Assembly: GCA_945881965.1 (NCBI GenBank)
Contig: CAMCVS010000001.1
Location: 415,402 to 479,401, forward strand
From: Paracoccus haematequi
GTDB lineage: Bacteria; Pseudomonadota; Alphaproteobacteria; Rhodobacterales; Rhodobacteraceae
Length of the DNA stretch: 64,000 nucleotides
Direction of reading: 5' to 3'
Shown here: in pieces, positions 46,353-56,038 of the stretch
Numbering within the stretch: the stretch's first letter is position 1
Layout of the letters: the number at the start of each line of letters is the position of its first letter
Program-made: the position numbers and the translations under genes
The notes under the pieces: model-generated
The model's input: the letters and a program-made list of their open reading frames with translations, nothing else
Told to the model about the DNA's origin: nothing
The model's database searches: none

Positions 46353-46991
46353 ATGACCATGAAACTGCATTGCTTTGGCGAAAGCGGCAATTCTTACAAG
46401 GCGGCACTGGCGCTGCAACTGGCGGGGCTGGACTGGGTGCCGGTGTTCGTGGATTTCTTTGGCGGCGCGACGCGTAGCCCGGATTACCGTTCCAAGAACG
46501 TGATGGGCGAGGCGCCGATGCTGGAAGACGGCGATCTGGTGCTGACGCAATCGGGCGTGATCCAGATGTATGTCACCGAGAAAACCGGCAAACTTGGTGG
46601 GCGCGATTCGCAGGAGGCGCGCGAGGTGATGCGGTGGCTGTTCTGGGACAACCACAAGATGTCGTCGCAGGCGGGCATGCAGCGGTTCCTGATGAATTTC
46701 CTGCCCGAGGACAAGCGCCCGAAAGAGGTGATCGGCTTTACTGCGGGCCGGTTGAAGGCCGCGTTCACCACGCTGAATGCGGCGCTGGACGGGCGCGACT
46801 GGCTGGTGGGCGACGGCATCACCAATGCTGATATCGCTTGCTGTGGTTATCTGTATTACCCTGAACCCTTTGGGTTCACGCGCGCGGATTGGCCGCACAT
46901 CGACCGCTGGCTGGACCGCATCGCGGCCCAGCCCCACTGGAAACACCCCTATGATTTGATGCCCGGCAACCCGTCTGACCGGGCGAAATGA
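46353..46991 (+). CDS. Glutathione S-transferase family protein
   Basis: A 212-residue two-domain GST. The N-terminal thioredoxin-like domain (MKLHCFGESGNSYKAALALQ) has EAPMLEDGDLVLTQSGVIQM, the glutathione gamma-glutamyl site (Pro and QS). The helical C-terminal domain ends LVGDGITNADIACCGYLYYP. ATG 46353 follows AAGGAG. It lies between dehydrogenases and thiolase, only 11 bases before the thiolase start, so it is probably co-transcribed. Its role in the pathway is not known. Confidence 0.9.
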   Translation: MTMKLHCFGESGNSYKAALALQLAGLDWVPVFVDFFGGATRSPDYRSKNVMGEAPMLEDGDLVLTQSGVIQMYVTEKTGKLGGRDSQEAREVMRWLFWDNHKMSSQAGMQRFLMNFLPEDKRPKEVIGFTAGRLKAAFTTLNAALDGRDWLVGDGITNADIACCGYLYYPEPFGFTRADWPHIDRWLDRIAAQPHWKHPYDLMPGNPSDRAK

Positions 46992-47002
46992 AGGAGACCC
47001 CC

Positions 47003-48214
47003 ATGACCGATGCCTATATCTATGACGCCATCCGCACCCCGCGCGGCAAGGGCCGCGCCGACGGTAGCCTGCACGAGGTGACAGCCGTGCGCCTGTCCGC
47101 GCAGGTGTTGGACGCGCTGGCCGAGCGCAACAATCTGACCGGTCACGCGGTCGAGGATGTGATCTGGGGCAATGCCACGCAGGTGATGGAACAGGGCGCC
47201 TGCCTTGCGCGGTCTGCCGTGCTGGCGTCGAACCTTGACGAATCCATCCCCGGCCTGTCGATCAACCGCTTTTGCGCCAGCGGCATGGAGGCGGTGAACC
47301 TGGCCGCCAACCAGGTGCGCGGCGGTGCGGGCATGGCCTATATCGCGGGTGGGGTCGAGATGATGAGCCGCGTGCCGATGGGGTCGGATGGCGCGGCGAT
47401 TGCCGTTGATCCCAGTCTGGCAATGGATCGCTATTTCGTGCCGCAAGGCATTTCCGCCGACCTTATCGCCACCAAATACGGCTTTAGCCGCGATCAGGCC
47501 GATGCGCTGGCCGTCGAAAGCCAAAAACGCGCCAAGGCGGCCTGGGATGACAAGCGCTTTGGCAAATCGGTCATCACGGTGCGCGACATCAACGGGCTGG
47601 AAATCCTGTCCTATGACGAGTTTATCCGCCCCGGCACCGACATGCAGACCTTGGGCGCGCTGAAGCCGTCATTCAAGGACATGGGCGAGGTGATGCCCGG
47701 TTTCGACAAGGTCGCGCTGCTGAAATATCCGCAGTTTGAACGCATCAACCATATCCACCACGCGGGCAATTCGTCGGGCATCGTCGATGGTGCGGCCGGT
47801 GTGCTGATCGGCAACAAGGAGTTTGGCGAACGCATGGGGATCAAGCCCCGCGCCCGCATCCGCGCCACCGCCAAGATCGGCACCGACCCCACCATCATGC
47901 TGACCGGGCCGGTGCCTGCGACGCAAAAGATCCTTGCCGATAGCGGCATCACGATTGGTGACATCGACCTGTTCGAGGTCAACGAGGCCTTCGCCGCCGT
48001 CGTCCTGCTGTTCCAGCAGGCGTTTGATGTCGACCCTAGCTTGGTCAACGTCAACGGCGGGTCGATCGCGATGGGGCACCCGCTGGGGGCGACTGGCGCG
48101 ATCATCATCGGCACGCTGTTGGACGAGCTGGAGCGGCAGGACAAGGAAATGGGTCTGGCCACACTTTGCATCGCGTCCGGCATGGGCGCGGCCACCATCA
48201 TCGAGCGCGTGTGA
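47003..48214 (+). CDS. fadA: Acetyl-CoA C-acyltransferase (3-ketoacyl-CoA thiolase)
   Basis: A 403-residue thiolase that cleaves 3-ketoacyl-CoA. The nucleophile is Cys91 in SINRFCASGMEAV, NEAFAAVVLLFQQAFD holds the NEAF motif, GHPLGATGAIIIGTLLDELE the GHP motif, and the second Cys is in CIASGMGAA. GAAGGAG precedes ATG 47003. Directly followed by the FadB-type gene, the standard beta-oxidation pair. A biosynthetic thiolase is less likely given the neighbours. Confidence 0.92.
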   Translation: MTDAYIYDAIRTPRGKGRADGSLHEVTAVRLSAQVLDALAERNNLTGHAVEDVIWGNATQVMEQGACLARSAVLASNLDESIPGLSINRFCASGMEAVNLAANQVRGGAGMAYIAGGVEMMSRVPMGSDGAAIAVDPSLAMDRYFVPQGISADLIATKYGFSRDQADALAVESQKRAKAAWDDKRFGKSVITVRDINGLEILSYDEFIRPGTDMQTLGALKPSFKDMGEVMPGFDKVALLKYPQFERINHIHHAGNSSGIVDGAAGVLIGNKEFGERMGIKPRARIRATAKIGTDPTIMLTGPVPATQKILADSGITIGDIDLFEVNEAFAAVVLLFQQAFDVDPSLVNVNGGSIAMGHPLGATGAIIIGTLLDELERQDKEMGLATLCIASGMGAATIIERV

Positions 48215-48224
48215 GGAGAGACAA

Positions 48225-50417
48225 ATGACCGATTTCACCCTGACGACCGATGCCGATGGCGTGGGCACCATCACCTGGGACTGCCCCGGTAAATCCATGA
48301 ATGTGATGTCGGCGGCGGCTTTGCTGGAACTGTCCGACTGTTTCGACGCGGCGCTGGCGGACCCTGCCGTGAAAGGCATCGTGATTACCTCGGGCAAGAA
48401 GGATTTCGCCGGGGGCATGGACCTGAACGTGCTGGCGCAGATGCGGGCAGACGCGGGCGATGAACCCGCAAAGGGCCTGTTCGACGGCATCATGGCGATG
48501 CATGCGCTGCTGCGCAAAATCGAACGCGCGGGGATGGACCCCAAGACGCTGAAGGGCGCGAAACCTGTGGCGGCGGCCCTGCCCGGCACGGCGGCGGGCA
48601 TCGGGTTCGAACTGCCGCTGGCCTGTCACCGCATTTTCGCCGCCGATAATCCCAAGGCCAAGATCGGCCTGCCGGAAATCCTGGTCGGCATTTTCCCCGG
48701 CGCGGGCGGCACCACGCGGATGGTGCGGAAACTCGGCGCGATGATGGCCGCCCCCATGCTCTTGGAAGGCAAGATGCTGGAGCCGAAAAAGGCCAAGGCG
48801 GCGGGCATCATCGATGAGGTGGTGGCCGATCCGGTCGCTGCCGCGCGCGACTGGGTGCTGAAGGCGACGGATGCCGATTGCGTCAAGCCGTGGGACAAGA
48901 AGGACTACAAGATGCCGGGCGGCACGCCCTATCATCCGATGGGGTTCCAGACCTTTGTCGGCGCGTCCGCCATGCTGAACGGCCGCACCGCCGGGGCCTA
49001 TCCCGCGCCGCGCGCGATGCTGTCGGCGGTCTATGAAGGCGCGATGGTGCCATTTGACACCGCGCTGAAGATCGAGGCGCGGTGGTTCACCCATGTGCTG
49101 ATGAACCCGTCGGCGGCGGCGATGATCCGGTCCTTGTTCCTGAACAAGGAGGCGCTGGAAAAAGGCGCGGTGCGCCCCGCCAACGTGGATGATCAGCGGG
49201 TGGCCAAGGTCGGTGTGCTGGGCGCGGGCATGATGGGGGCTGGCATCGCGCTGGTGTCGGCGCAGGCGGGCATCGACGTGGTGCTGATTGATGCGACGCA
49301 AGAGGCGGCGGATCGCGGCAAGGCCTATTCCGAGAAATACGCCGATGACGGCATCAAGAAGGGGCGGTCCACGCCCGAGAAGAAGGCCGAACTGCTGGGC
49401 CGCATCCACGCCACCGCCGATTACGCGGCGCTGGCCGGTTGCGACCTGATCATCGAGGCGGTGTTCGAGGATACAGCCGTCAAGGCCGAGGTGACCGCGA
49501 AAGCCGAAGCCGTGATCCCCGACACCTGCATCTATGCGTCGAACACCTCGACCCTGCCGATTTCGGACCTTGCCAAGGCGTCAACGCGGCCTGGGCAATT
49601 CATCGGCATCCACTTCTTCAGCCCGGTGGAAAAGATGAACCTTGTGGAAATCATCCGCGGCGCGGAAACCGGCGACCGCGCGGTGGCCAAGGCGCTGGAT
49701 TACGTCCGGCAAATCCGCAAGACGCCCATCGTGGTGAACGATGCGCGGTTCTTCTATGCCAACCGCTGTATCATCCCTTATGTCAACGAAGGCGTGCGGA
49801 TGGTGGGCGAAGGCGTGGAACCCGCGCTGGTGGAAAATGCCGCGCGGATGCTGGGGTTCCCGGTGGGGCCGCTGCAACTCAACGACGAGACGTCGATTGA
49901 TCTGGGCGTGAAAATCGCCAAGGCGACCAAGGCGGCGCTTGGCAATGCCTATGACGCGGGGGCGGCGGATGACGTGCTGTTCTGGTTGTTCGATCAGGGG
50001 CGGATGGGGCGGAAGTCGAAATCCGGCTATTACGCTTATGACGATGCCGGCAAGCGGGTCGGTATCTGGGAAGGGCTGCGAGACAAATACACGCGTGGCG
50101 ACCAGCCCACGCTGATCGACGTGCAGCACCGGCTGATGTTCGCCCAGGTGCTGGAGGCGGTGCGCGCCCTGGAAGACGGTGTGTTGATGGACATCCGCGA
50201 AGGCGACGTGGGCGCGATACTGGGCTGGGGCTTTGCGCCGTGGTCGGGCGGGCCGTTTGCCTGGCTGGACATGCTGGGCGCGGAATATGCCGCCGCGCGT
50301 TGTGACGAGCTGGAAGCGGCGTTTGGCGCACGGTTCAAATGCCCTGCCCTGCTGCGCGAAATGGCCGACAAGGGCCAGACTTTCTATGGCCGGTTTGGGT
50401 CGAAAAAGGTCGCATGA
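48225..50417 (+). CDS. fadB: Multifunctional enoyl-CoA hydratase / 3-hydroxyacyl-CoA dehydrogenase
   Basis: A 730-residue beta-oxidation enzyme. The N-terminal crotonase domain has both expected Glu residues (GIGFELPLACHRIF and GLPEILVGIFPGAGG). The 3-hydroxyacyl-CoA dehydrogenase domain begins near residue 328 (VGVLGAGMMGAGIALVSAQA), with FIGIHFFSPVEKMNLVEII carrying the catalytic His and a following NDARFFYANR block. GAGGAG precedes ATG 48225. It forms a functional complex with thiolase and ends at a strong terminator. Confidence 0.95.
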   Translation: MTDFTLTTDADGVGTITWDCPGKSMNVMSAAALLELSDCFDAALADPAVKGIVITSGKKDFAGGMDLNVLAQMRADAGDEPAKGLFDGIMAMHALLRKIERAGMDPKTLKGAKPVAAALPGTAAGIGFELPLACHRIFAADNPKAKIGLPEILVGIFPGAGGTTRMVRKLGAMMAAPMLLEGKMLEPKKAKAAGIIDEVVADPVAAARDWVLKATDADCVKPWDKKDYKMPGGTPYHPMGFQTFVGASAMLNGRTAGAYPAPRAMLSAVYEGAMVPFDTALKIEARWFTHVLMNPSAAAMIRSLFLNKEALEKGAVRPANVDDQRVAKVGVLGAGMMGAGIALVSAQAGIDVVLIDATQEAADRGKAYSEKYADDGIKKGRSTPEKKAELLGRIHATADYAALAGCDLIIEAVFEDTAVKAEVTAKAEAVIPDTCIYASNTSTLPISDLAKASTRPGQFIGIHFFSPVEKMNLVEIIRGAETGDRAVAKALDYVRQIRKTPIVVNDARFFYANRCIIPYVNEGVRMVGEGVEPALVENAARMLGFPVGPLQLNDETSIDLGVKIAKATKAALGNAYDAGAADDVLFWLFDQGRMGRKSKSGYYAYDDAGKRVGIWEGLRDKYTRGDQPTLIDVQHRLMFAQVLEAVRALEDGVLMDIREGDVGAILGWGFAPWSGGPFAWLDMLGAEYAAARCDELEAAFGARFKCPALLREMADKGQTFYGRFGSKKVA

Positions 50418-50421
50418 CGCA

Positions 50422-50449
50422 AAACGGGCGGGGTCACCCCCGCCCGTTT
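50422..50449. terminator. Bidirectional terminator after fadB
   Basis: Perfect 12-bp stem (50422-50433 with 50438-50449), 4-base loop, AAA at one end and TTT at the other. It separates fadB from the convergent Hint gene. Confidence 0.9.
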
Positions 50450-50469
50450 CATATGATGCCGGATGCGGA

Positions 50470-51111
50470 TCAGGCGGCGGCGGCGATGCCTGCGGCTGCG
50501 TATTCGGTCGCAACGGCTGCTGCGATATGGGCGGCCACCGGCGCGGGAACGCGGTTATACGACCGGCGTTCCACAGCACGGAACAGATCGACCACCAGAT
50601 CGGACATCGCGGGGCAATGCAGCATCGCACCGGAATTGGTGAACACCATCTGCTCGTCTTCGAAATACAGCGTGATGATCTCGATCTCGCCCGCCGGAAT
50701 GGCGCGTTCGATGCCCAGCAGGCCTTCCAGCGCCGAGGCCGGGATCGCGGCAAAGGCATCGCCCACCAGCGTTTCGGCGGCGTTGTTTTCGATCACCACG
50801 GCCTGATCGGGCATCAGCCACAGTTCGGTGCGGTTGCCAAGGGCGTTGACCGGCACACACAGCGGCAGGTGCTTGCGCAGGCAGCGGGTCATGCGGGTGC
50901 GGGTGATGCGCGACACACGCTGCAGGCCGTCGTCAAAGGTCAGCACCTCGTCGCCCTCGGCGACCGCTTCGACCGGACGCCAGCCCTGACGGGTGGCGAC
51001 GCGCGTTCCGGCGATCAGGCCGGTGGTGACCGTCGACGCACCATCGGTGGCGCCCGACACGTCGGCCATGCGGGTGGTGATTTCCGTCTTTCCGAATGCA
51101 CGTCCGAACAT
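50470..51111 (-). CDS. Hint-domain protein, nucleophile apparently lost
   Basis: A 213-residue protein of the Hint (hedgehog/intein) type common in Rhodobacterales. GLIAGTRVATRQGWRPVEAV and GDEVLTFDDGLQ fit the Hint start (normally C-x-x-x-G-T), but the position of the autoprocessing Cys is Gly. A later block reads LPLCVPVNALGNRTELWLMP with DQAVVIENNAAE. Ala-rich C-terminus (VATEYAAAGIAAAA). With no Cys, self-cleavage is unlikely. The start at 51111 has GGAAG upstream. Confidence 0.75.
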   Translation of the reverse strand: MFGRAFGKTEITTRMADVSGATDGASTVTTGLIAGTRVATRQGWRPVEAVAEGDEVLTFDDGLQRVSRITRTRMTRCLRKHLPLCVPVNALGNRTELWLMPDQAVVIENNAAETLVGDAFAAIPASALEGLLGIERAIPAGEIEIITLYFEDEQMVFTNSGAMLHCPAMSDLVVDLFRAVERRSYNRVPAPVAAHIAAAVATEYAAAGIAAAA

Positions 51112-51424
51112 TTGGTCTTCCCCTCGGTCTGGCCCGGCAGCTTTGCCCCGGTGTGTTTCTGTTGGGACCAAATGACGTGATTCTTCGGACAGGGATTGGT
51201 CCGGAAAATGGTTTGATTTGGGCAAGACTGCCGTTTTATCGACAATTCACCGCCACAGGGGCGACTGTTTCGCGATCTGTGCCGCAATCTGGCGCTTGCG
51301 GGGCGGGGTTTCGACAGGCTGCGCCATATTCCGGCAGTTTGTGGCGGGGCCGCGAATGGCCCGATCAGGGTGATTCCGTGGCGCGCCCTGATCGGCGGTA
51401 GAGGGGCAATGCGAAGCTGTCACC
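51112..51424. other. Intergenic gap with a 10-bp inverted repeat
   Basis: A 313-base stretch with no gene. It should hold the promoter of the Hint gene. The only clear structure is CCGATCAGGG (51361-51370) with CCCTGATCGG (51386-51395), perfect 10-bp arms with a 15-base spacer and no T-run, possibly ending the sulfotransferase transcript. Confidence 0.6.
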
Positions 51425-52081
51425 TCAGTCCGGATCGAACCGATAGCCAAAGCGCGCGATATCCTCGACACAAGCTTGTGCGACGGCGTCAACGCTGGCG
51501 GCATGGTAATAGCCGCGCCAATCCGCCGCCCGCTCTGATGCATTGGCGCGCGGCAGGTCGAACTGGAATCCCAGATGGTCAAAGAACGGCTTGGCATCAT
51601 CCGCGAAATGTTCCAGCCGGATATACAGCGCGCGGCCTTCGGACCCGGTGGCATCCGTCAGATAGTGCCGCGCCGGAAGGGCCGCGAGGGCGCTGCGCGT
51701 GCTGGGGTGGGTCACGAAACCGGCGAAATCGGTGGATTTGGCCAAGTCCACCTGCGGATGCGGAAAGCGTTGCACCCGCAGCCAGTGGTAATAGCTGACA
51801 ACGCGATCCCACGGGTTGCGCACCAGCGTGACCCGCAGCGCCGCCGCGATCAGATCATCCGGCACCGCCCCCGCGATATCGGCGAGCGAGGAATGTTTCC
51901 ACAACCGGCCCTGTGCGGGTGGCAACGCATCCCACCGACCCCGCCGCCGCCGCGCTTTCGGCGTATCCCCCAGCATCAGGTCATCGGCCATCGCGCGGGC
52001 CTCCAGCGCCAGCGCCATCGCGGTGCCGCCGGTTTTCGGGATATGCGCAAAGATGAAGTTGCGGCGGGGGGATACAATCAT
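51425..52081 (-). CDS. Sulfotransferase family protein
   Basis: A 218-residue sulfotransferase of the bacterial 'sulfotransfer_2' type. The 5'-PSB loop is FIFAHIPKTGGTAMALAL at the N-terminus, and the 3'-phosphate site is RVTLVRNPWDRVVSYYHWLR. The start at 52081 opens directly with the P-loop strand. Substrate unknown; surface polysaccharide is typical for the family. Divergent from the FadL-type porin gene. Confidence 0.85.
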   Translation of the reverse strand: MIVSPRRNFIFAHIPKTGGTAMALALEARAMADDLMLGDTPKARRRRGRWDALPPAQGRLWKHSSLADIAGAVPDDLIAAALRVTLVRNPWDRVVSYYHWLRVQRFPHPQVDLAKSTDFAGFVTHPSTRSALAALPARHYLTDATGSEGRALYIRLEHFADDAKPFFDHLGFQFDLPRANASERAADWRGYYHAASVDAVAQACVEDIARFGYRFDPD

Positions 52082-52201
52082 TGCGGATATGCTGTGCTGC
52101 TCTGATGCGGCAACGTTACGACGGCGCGAGCGCGCAGGCCAGAAACCTGTTTGACGGCCCGTCTGCGCCATTTATTCAGGGCCTCTAAAGAGGAGCCTCA
52201 C

Positions 52202-53320
52202 ATGTCATTTAACAAATCATTGGTTTTGGTAGCGGGTCTGGTCAGCCTGGGCAGCGGGGCAGCAGCCGGGGGCATCGACCGGTCCGGTCAGGGTGTCGGC
52301 ATCCTGTTCGAGTCGGGAACGGTGGCCGAGCTTGGCTTTGGTCGCTCTGACCCGACCATCAAGGGTGTATCGGTGCCGTTGCTGGGGAACCGGCCATCGG
52401 GTGATATGGCCAAGTCCGTGACAACCTTTGGCCTTGGCTACAAGCAACAGGTGTCAGACCGGCTTGCGCTGGCCGTGATCCTTGATGCGCCGTTCGGGGC
52501 CGACATCGCCTATCCGACCGCCACAGGGTTTTACGCCGCCGGTTGGACGTCTGAATTTTCGTCGCGCGCGGTGACGGCGCTGGGGCGGTATGCATTGGGG
52601 GATGGGTTCAGCGTCCATGGCGGGATGAGCTATCAGGATGTGTCGGCAAGGATCGCCTTGCCGAATGTCGGCGGCACAGGCGTCAACTATACGTCGGTGG
52701 GCAAACAGACGGGCGGCTTTGGCGCGATCGCGGGGGCGGCCTATGAACGCCCCGAGGTCGGATTGCGCGTCGCGCTGACATGGCGGTCGGCCATCGACTA
52801 TGACGTGGCCACGACCGAAACCCTGACCGGCCTGCCCGGTGCCATTCAGTCCACGACGTCGATCAGCACGCCGCAATCGGTCAATCTGGATGTGCAGACC
52901 GGGATTGCGCCGGACACGCTGCTGATCGCCTCGGCCCGCTGGGTGGAATGGACCGCTTTTTCCATCAGCCCGCAGGTGTTCAACGCGGCGATTTCTCCGG
53001 CTCCGCTGGTGTCCTATGCCAATGACACGATCACCTACAACCTTGGCATCGCGCGGAAATTCAACGAGGCGTGGTCGGCGTCGGCCTCACTTGGGTTTGA
53101 GGCGGGCAGCGGGCTTGCGGCGTCGATCCTTGGGCCGACAGACGGCAACCGGTCGATTTCACTTGGCGCGCAATATACCGACGGCCCGGTCAAGGTGGCG
53201 TTTGGCCTGCGCTATGCGCAGTTTGGCGATACCTTTACCAATGCCATCCTGTCGCCTGCCGCGAACTTCCGTGACAATGATGCGGTGGCCTTCGGGGTCA
53301 AGCTGACCTACAGCTTCTGA
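52202..53320 (+). CDS. Outer-membrane FadL/TodX-type long-chain fatty acid porin
   Basis: A 372-residue outer-membrane beta-barrel. The signal peptide (LVLVAGLVSLGSGAAA) is followed by FadL-type strands: GFGRSDPTIKGVSVPLLG, VTTFGLGYKQQVSDRLALAV, and the strand-turn pattern to the terminal aromatic FGVKLTYSF, a BAM recognition end. FadL imports fatty acids, which fits the beta-oxidation genes nearby. Shorter than E. coli FadL, so substrate range is uncertain. GAGGAG precedes ATG 52202. Confidence 0.85.
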   Translation: MSFNKSLVLVAGLVSLGSGAAAGGIDRSGQGVGILFESGTVAELGFGRSDPTIKGVSVPLLGNRPSGDMAKSVTTFGLGYKQQVSDRLALAVILDAPFGADIAYPTATGFYAAGWTSEFSSRAVTALGRYALGDGFSVHGGMSYQDVSARIALPNVGGTGVNYTSVGKQTGGFGAIAGAAYERPEVGLRVALTWRSAIDYDVATTETLTGLPGAIQSTTSISTPQSVNLDVQTGIAPDTLLIASARWVEWTAFSISPQVFNAAISPAPLVSYANDTITYNLGIARKFNEAWSASASLGFEAGSGLAASILGPTDGNRSISLGAQYTDGPVKVAFGLRYAQFGDTFTNAILSPAANFRDNDAVAFGVKLTYSF

Positions 53321-53335
53321 CCGCTGCGCGGGGGG

Positions 53336-54253
53336 TCAGTCGGCCACCCGCGCCGCCACCCGCGCCGCGACTCTGGCGCGCCAGGCGATCACCAGCCCCG
53401 CCGTCACGATCAAGGCGATGCCCGCCCCCTGCATCGGCGAAATCACGTCGCCGAACAGCCACAGCGCAAACAGCGGGCCGAACACCATCACCGAATATTC
53501 GATGACCGACACAAGGCTGGGTTCCGCCAGTTGATAGGCGCGCACAATGCCGTAAACCGCCATCAGCGACCCCAACCCCTGCACCACGATCACCCCCCAA
53601 GACGCGGGCGACACCGGCCAGACCCAGCCGCGCGTCAGGTATTCGGTGCCCGCCGTGTCGGTCACCGCCATGGCGATCAGCACACAGGCCGACAGCGCGC
53701 CCTGCAAACCCATCACCGCCAACAACAGCGCGACCGGGCTTTCGCCTGCGCAATGTGACCGCGTGACCATCGCGCCCAAGGCATACAGCGCCCCGCCCAG
53801 CACCGGCAGCAGCACCAACCCCGTCAGCCCGCCACCCCCAAGTTGCAGCACCAACAGCACGCCCGCAAACCCCATACCCACCGCCAATGCGCGCCACGGC
53901 CCGAACCCCTGCCCCGCCACCAGCCCGAACAACAGGATAAAGATCGGCGCGGTATAAAGCCCCGCCAGCGCCTCGGCGATCGACATCAGACCCAGCGCGC
54001 CGAAATAGCACAGCATCGCCGACGCCGACAGCAGGCTGCGCAGCGCCACCCAGCGCCAGCGCACCACCCGCAACGCGCCCAACCCGACAAGCGGCATCAG
54101 AAGGATCACCGGCACCGCCACCGCCGTGCGCATGACGAAAAACTGCCACAGCCCGATTTCCGCCGCCATCGCCCCGATCAGGTTGTCGATGAACCCGATG
54201 ATCAGCATCGCGCCCAGCATCCACAGCGTCGCGGCAAGAGGATTGGTCTGCAT
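53336..54253 (-). CDS. EamA-family (DMT) transporter
   Basis: A 305-residue ten-helix drug/metabolite transporter with two EamA halves: WMLGAMLIIGFIDNLIGAMA, then LLSASAMLCYFGALGLMSIA and AEALAGLYTAPIFILLFGLV, and a second half with VIEYSVMVFGPLFALWLFGD. ATG 54253 follows GGAG. The C-terminus is Arg/Ala-rich. Substrate unknown. Divergent from the acyl-CoA synthetase. Confidence 0.9.
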   Translation of the reverse strand: MQTNPLAATLWMLGAMLIIGFIDNLIGAMAAEIGLWQFFVMRTAVAVPVILLMPLVGLGALRVVRWRWVALRSLLSASAMLCYFGALGLMSIAEALAGLYTAPIFILLFGLVAGQGFGPWRALAVGMGFAGVLLVLQLGGGGLTGLVLLPVLGGALYALGAMVTRSHCAGESPVALLLAVMGLQGALSACVLIAMAVTDTAGTEYLTRGWVWPVSPASWGVIVVQGLGSLMAVYGIVRAYQLAEPSLVSVIEYSVMVFGPLFALWLFGDVISPMQGAGIALIVTAGLVIAWRARVAARVAARVAD

Positions 54254-54340
54254 CGCGGGGCCTCCTTGGTCTTTCTTCGCCCGACGCTGCGGGCTAGTCT
54301 CGGCCAAAAGCGGCAACGGCGTGACGCAAGGGAGAAACCG

Positions 54341-55969
54341 ATGGGCTGGATGGCAGACGAAACCGGGCTTGGCAAGACGGCGGCGAATTATGCCGCGCTG
54401 ACACCGCTGTCATTTTTGGCCCGCGCCGCCACGATCTATGCGAATGAACTGGCCGTGGTCTATGGCCCGCATCGCGTGACCTATGCGCAGTATCACGCGC
54501 GGGTGACGCGGCTGGCGTCCGCGCTGGTCAAGCTGGGGGTGCAGAGCGGTGATGTGGTGGCAACGCTGCTGCCGAACCTGCCCGCACAGGCCGAAGCGCA
54601 TTTTGGCGTGCCCGCCTGTGGCGCGGTGCTGAATGCGATCAACACAAGGCTGGAAGCCGATACGGTGGCGTATATTCTGGATCACGGCGGGGCCAAGGTG
54701 CTGCTGGTCGATCCGCAATTCCTGCCGATGGCGGCCACCGCGATGGACCGCATGACCGGCCCCCGCCCCATCGTGATCGAAGTGGCGGATGATCATGCGG
54801 GCGTTCACGCGCATGGCCATTACATGGGATACGAGGCGCTGCTGGAAACGGGCGATGCGGATTTCGAGTGGATCATGCCTGCCGATGAATGGGAAAGCAT
54901 CGCGCTGAATTACACGTCGGGCACCACGGGGCGGCCCAAGGGCGTGGTCTATCATCATCGCGGCGCTTACCTGAACGCGATGGGACAGGTGGTGTCATGG
55001 CGGATGGTGCTGCGGCCGCGTTACCTGACCATTGTGCCGCTGTTTCACTGCAACGGCTGGTGCCACACGTGGATGATGCCGCTGTTGGGCGGCACCGTTG
55101 TCTGCTGCCGCGACATCACCGCGAAGGCGATCTTTGACGCCATCGCGGATGAGGGGGCCACGCATTTCGGCGGTGCGCCCATCGTGCTGAACATGCTGAT
55201 CAACGCCCCTGCTGATCAGCGCCGTGAATTTTCGCATATCGTCGAGGTGTTTACCGCCGGCGCGCCCCCTGCCCCCGCGACCTTGGCCAAGATCGAGCCG
55301 ATGGGGTTCAACGTCACGCAGGTCTATGGGCTGACCGAAACCTATGGCCCCGCCACGGAATGCACCTGGGGGCCGCAATGGGATCACCTGACGGGCGACG
55401 ACCGCGCTGCGATCAAGGCGCGGCAGGGTGTGGCGATGCCGTTCATGGACGGGGTGGCCGTGATGGACCCCGCCACCATGACGCCCATCCCGATGGATGG
55501 CCGCGCGCAGGGCGAGGTGATGTTTCGCGGCAATGGCGTGATGAAGGGCTATCTGAAAAACCCCGAAGCCACCGCCGAGGCGTTTCGCGGCGGTTGGTTC
55601 CATTCCGGCGATATCGCGGTGCAATTCCCTGACACGTTTCTGCAAATCGCGGACCGCGCCAAGGACATCATCATATCGGGCGGCGAGAACATCAGTTCGG
55701 TCGAGGTCGAAGGCGTGTTGATGGCGCATCCCGATGTGCTGCTGTGCGCCGTGGTGGCAAAACCCGATGACACCTGGGGCGAGGTGCCCTGTGCCTTTGT
55801 CGAATTGAAGGACGGCCACAGCGCAACGGCGGCTGACCTGATCGCCTTTGCGCGCACCCGGCTGGCGGGGTTCAAATGCCCCAAGGCGGTGGTGTTTCAG
55901 GAATTGCCGAAAACCTCGACCGGCAAGATCCAGAAATTCGAACTGCGCCAGATCGCCAAGGCGCTGTGA
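54341..55969 (+). CDS. Acyl-CoA synthetase (AMP-binding)
   Basis: A 542-residue adenylate-forming ligase. The AMP motif is YTSGTTGRPKGVVYHHRGAY, followed by the A5 block VTQVYGLTETYGPATE, the A7-A8 blocks WFHSGDIAVQF and DRAKDIIISGGENISSVEVE and the catalytic Lys in LPKTSTGKIQKFEL. It activates a fatty or other acid to acyl-CoA and would feed the beta-oxidation operon. ATG 54341 has GGGAG upstream. Confidence 0.92.
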   Translation: MGWMADETGLGKTAANYAALTPLSFLARAATIYANELAVVYGPHRVTYAQYHARVTRLASALVKLGVQSGDVVATLLPNLPAQAEAHFGVPACGAVLNAINTRLEADTVAYILDHGGAKVLLVDPQFLPMAATAMDRMTGPRPIVIEVADDHAGVHAHGHYMGYEALLETGDADFEWIMPADEWESIALNYTSGTTGRPKGVVYHHRGAYLNAMGQVVSWRMVLRPRYLTIVPLFHCNGWCHTWMMPLLGGTVVCCRDITAKAIFDAIADEGATHFGGAPIVLNMLINAPADQRREFSHIVEVFTAGAPPAPATLAKIEPMGFNVTQVYGLTETYGPATECTWGPQWDHLTGDDRAAIKARQGVAMPFMDGVAVMDPATMTPIPMDGRAQGEVMFRGNGVMKGYLKNPEATAEAFRGGWFHSGDIAVQFPDTFLQIADRAKDIIISGGENISSVEVEGVLMAHPDVLLCAVVAKPDDTWGEVPCAFVELKDGHSATAADLIAFARTRLAGFKCPKAVVFQELPKTSTGKIQKFELRQIAKAL

Positions 55970-56038
55970 CGGGCGGAACGATTGCCCGCGCGGGGCGGGA
56001 CTGTTAGGCTGACGCAGACCAGAGGCAGAGCAGCCCAG

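Noticed and set aside
53843-54340. A possible N-terminal extension of the acyl-CoA synthetase
   Set aside because: It overlaps the EamA gene antisense and is a His/Arg/Gln-rich shadow; GGGAG supports 54341.
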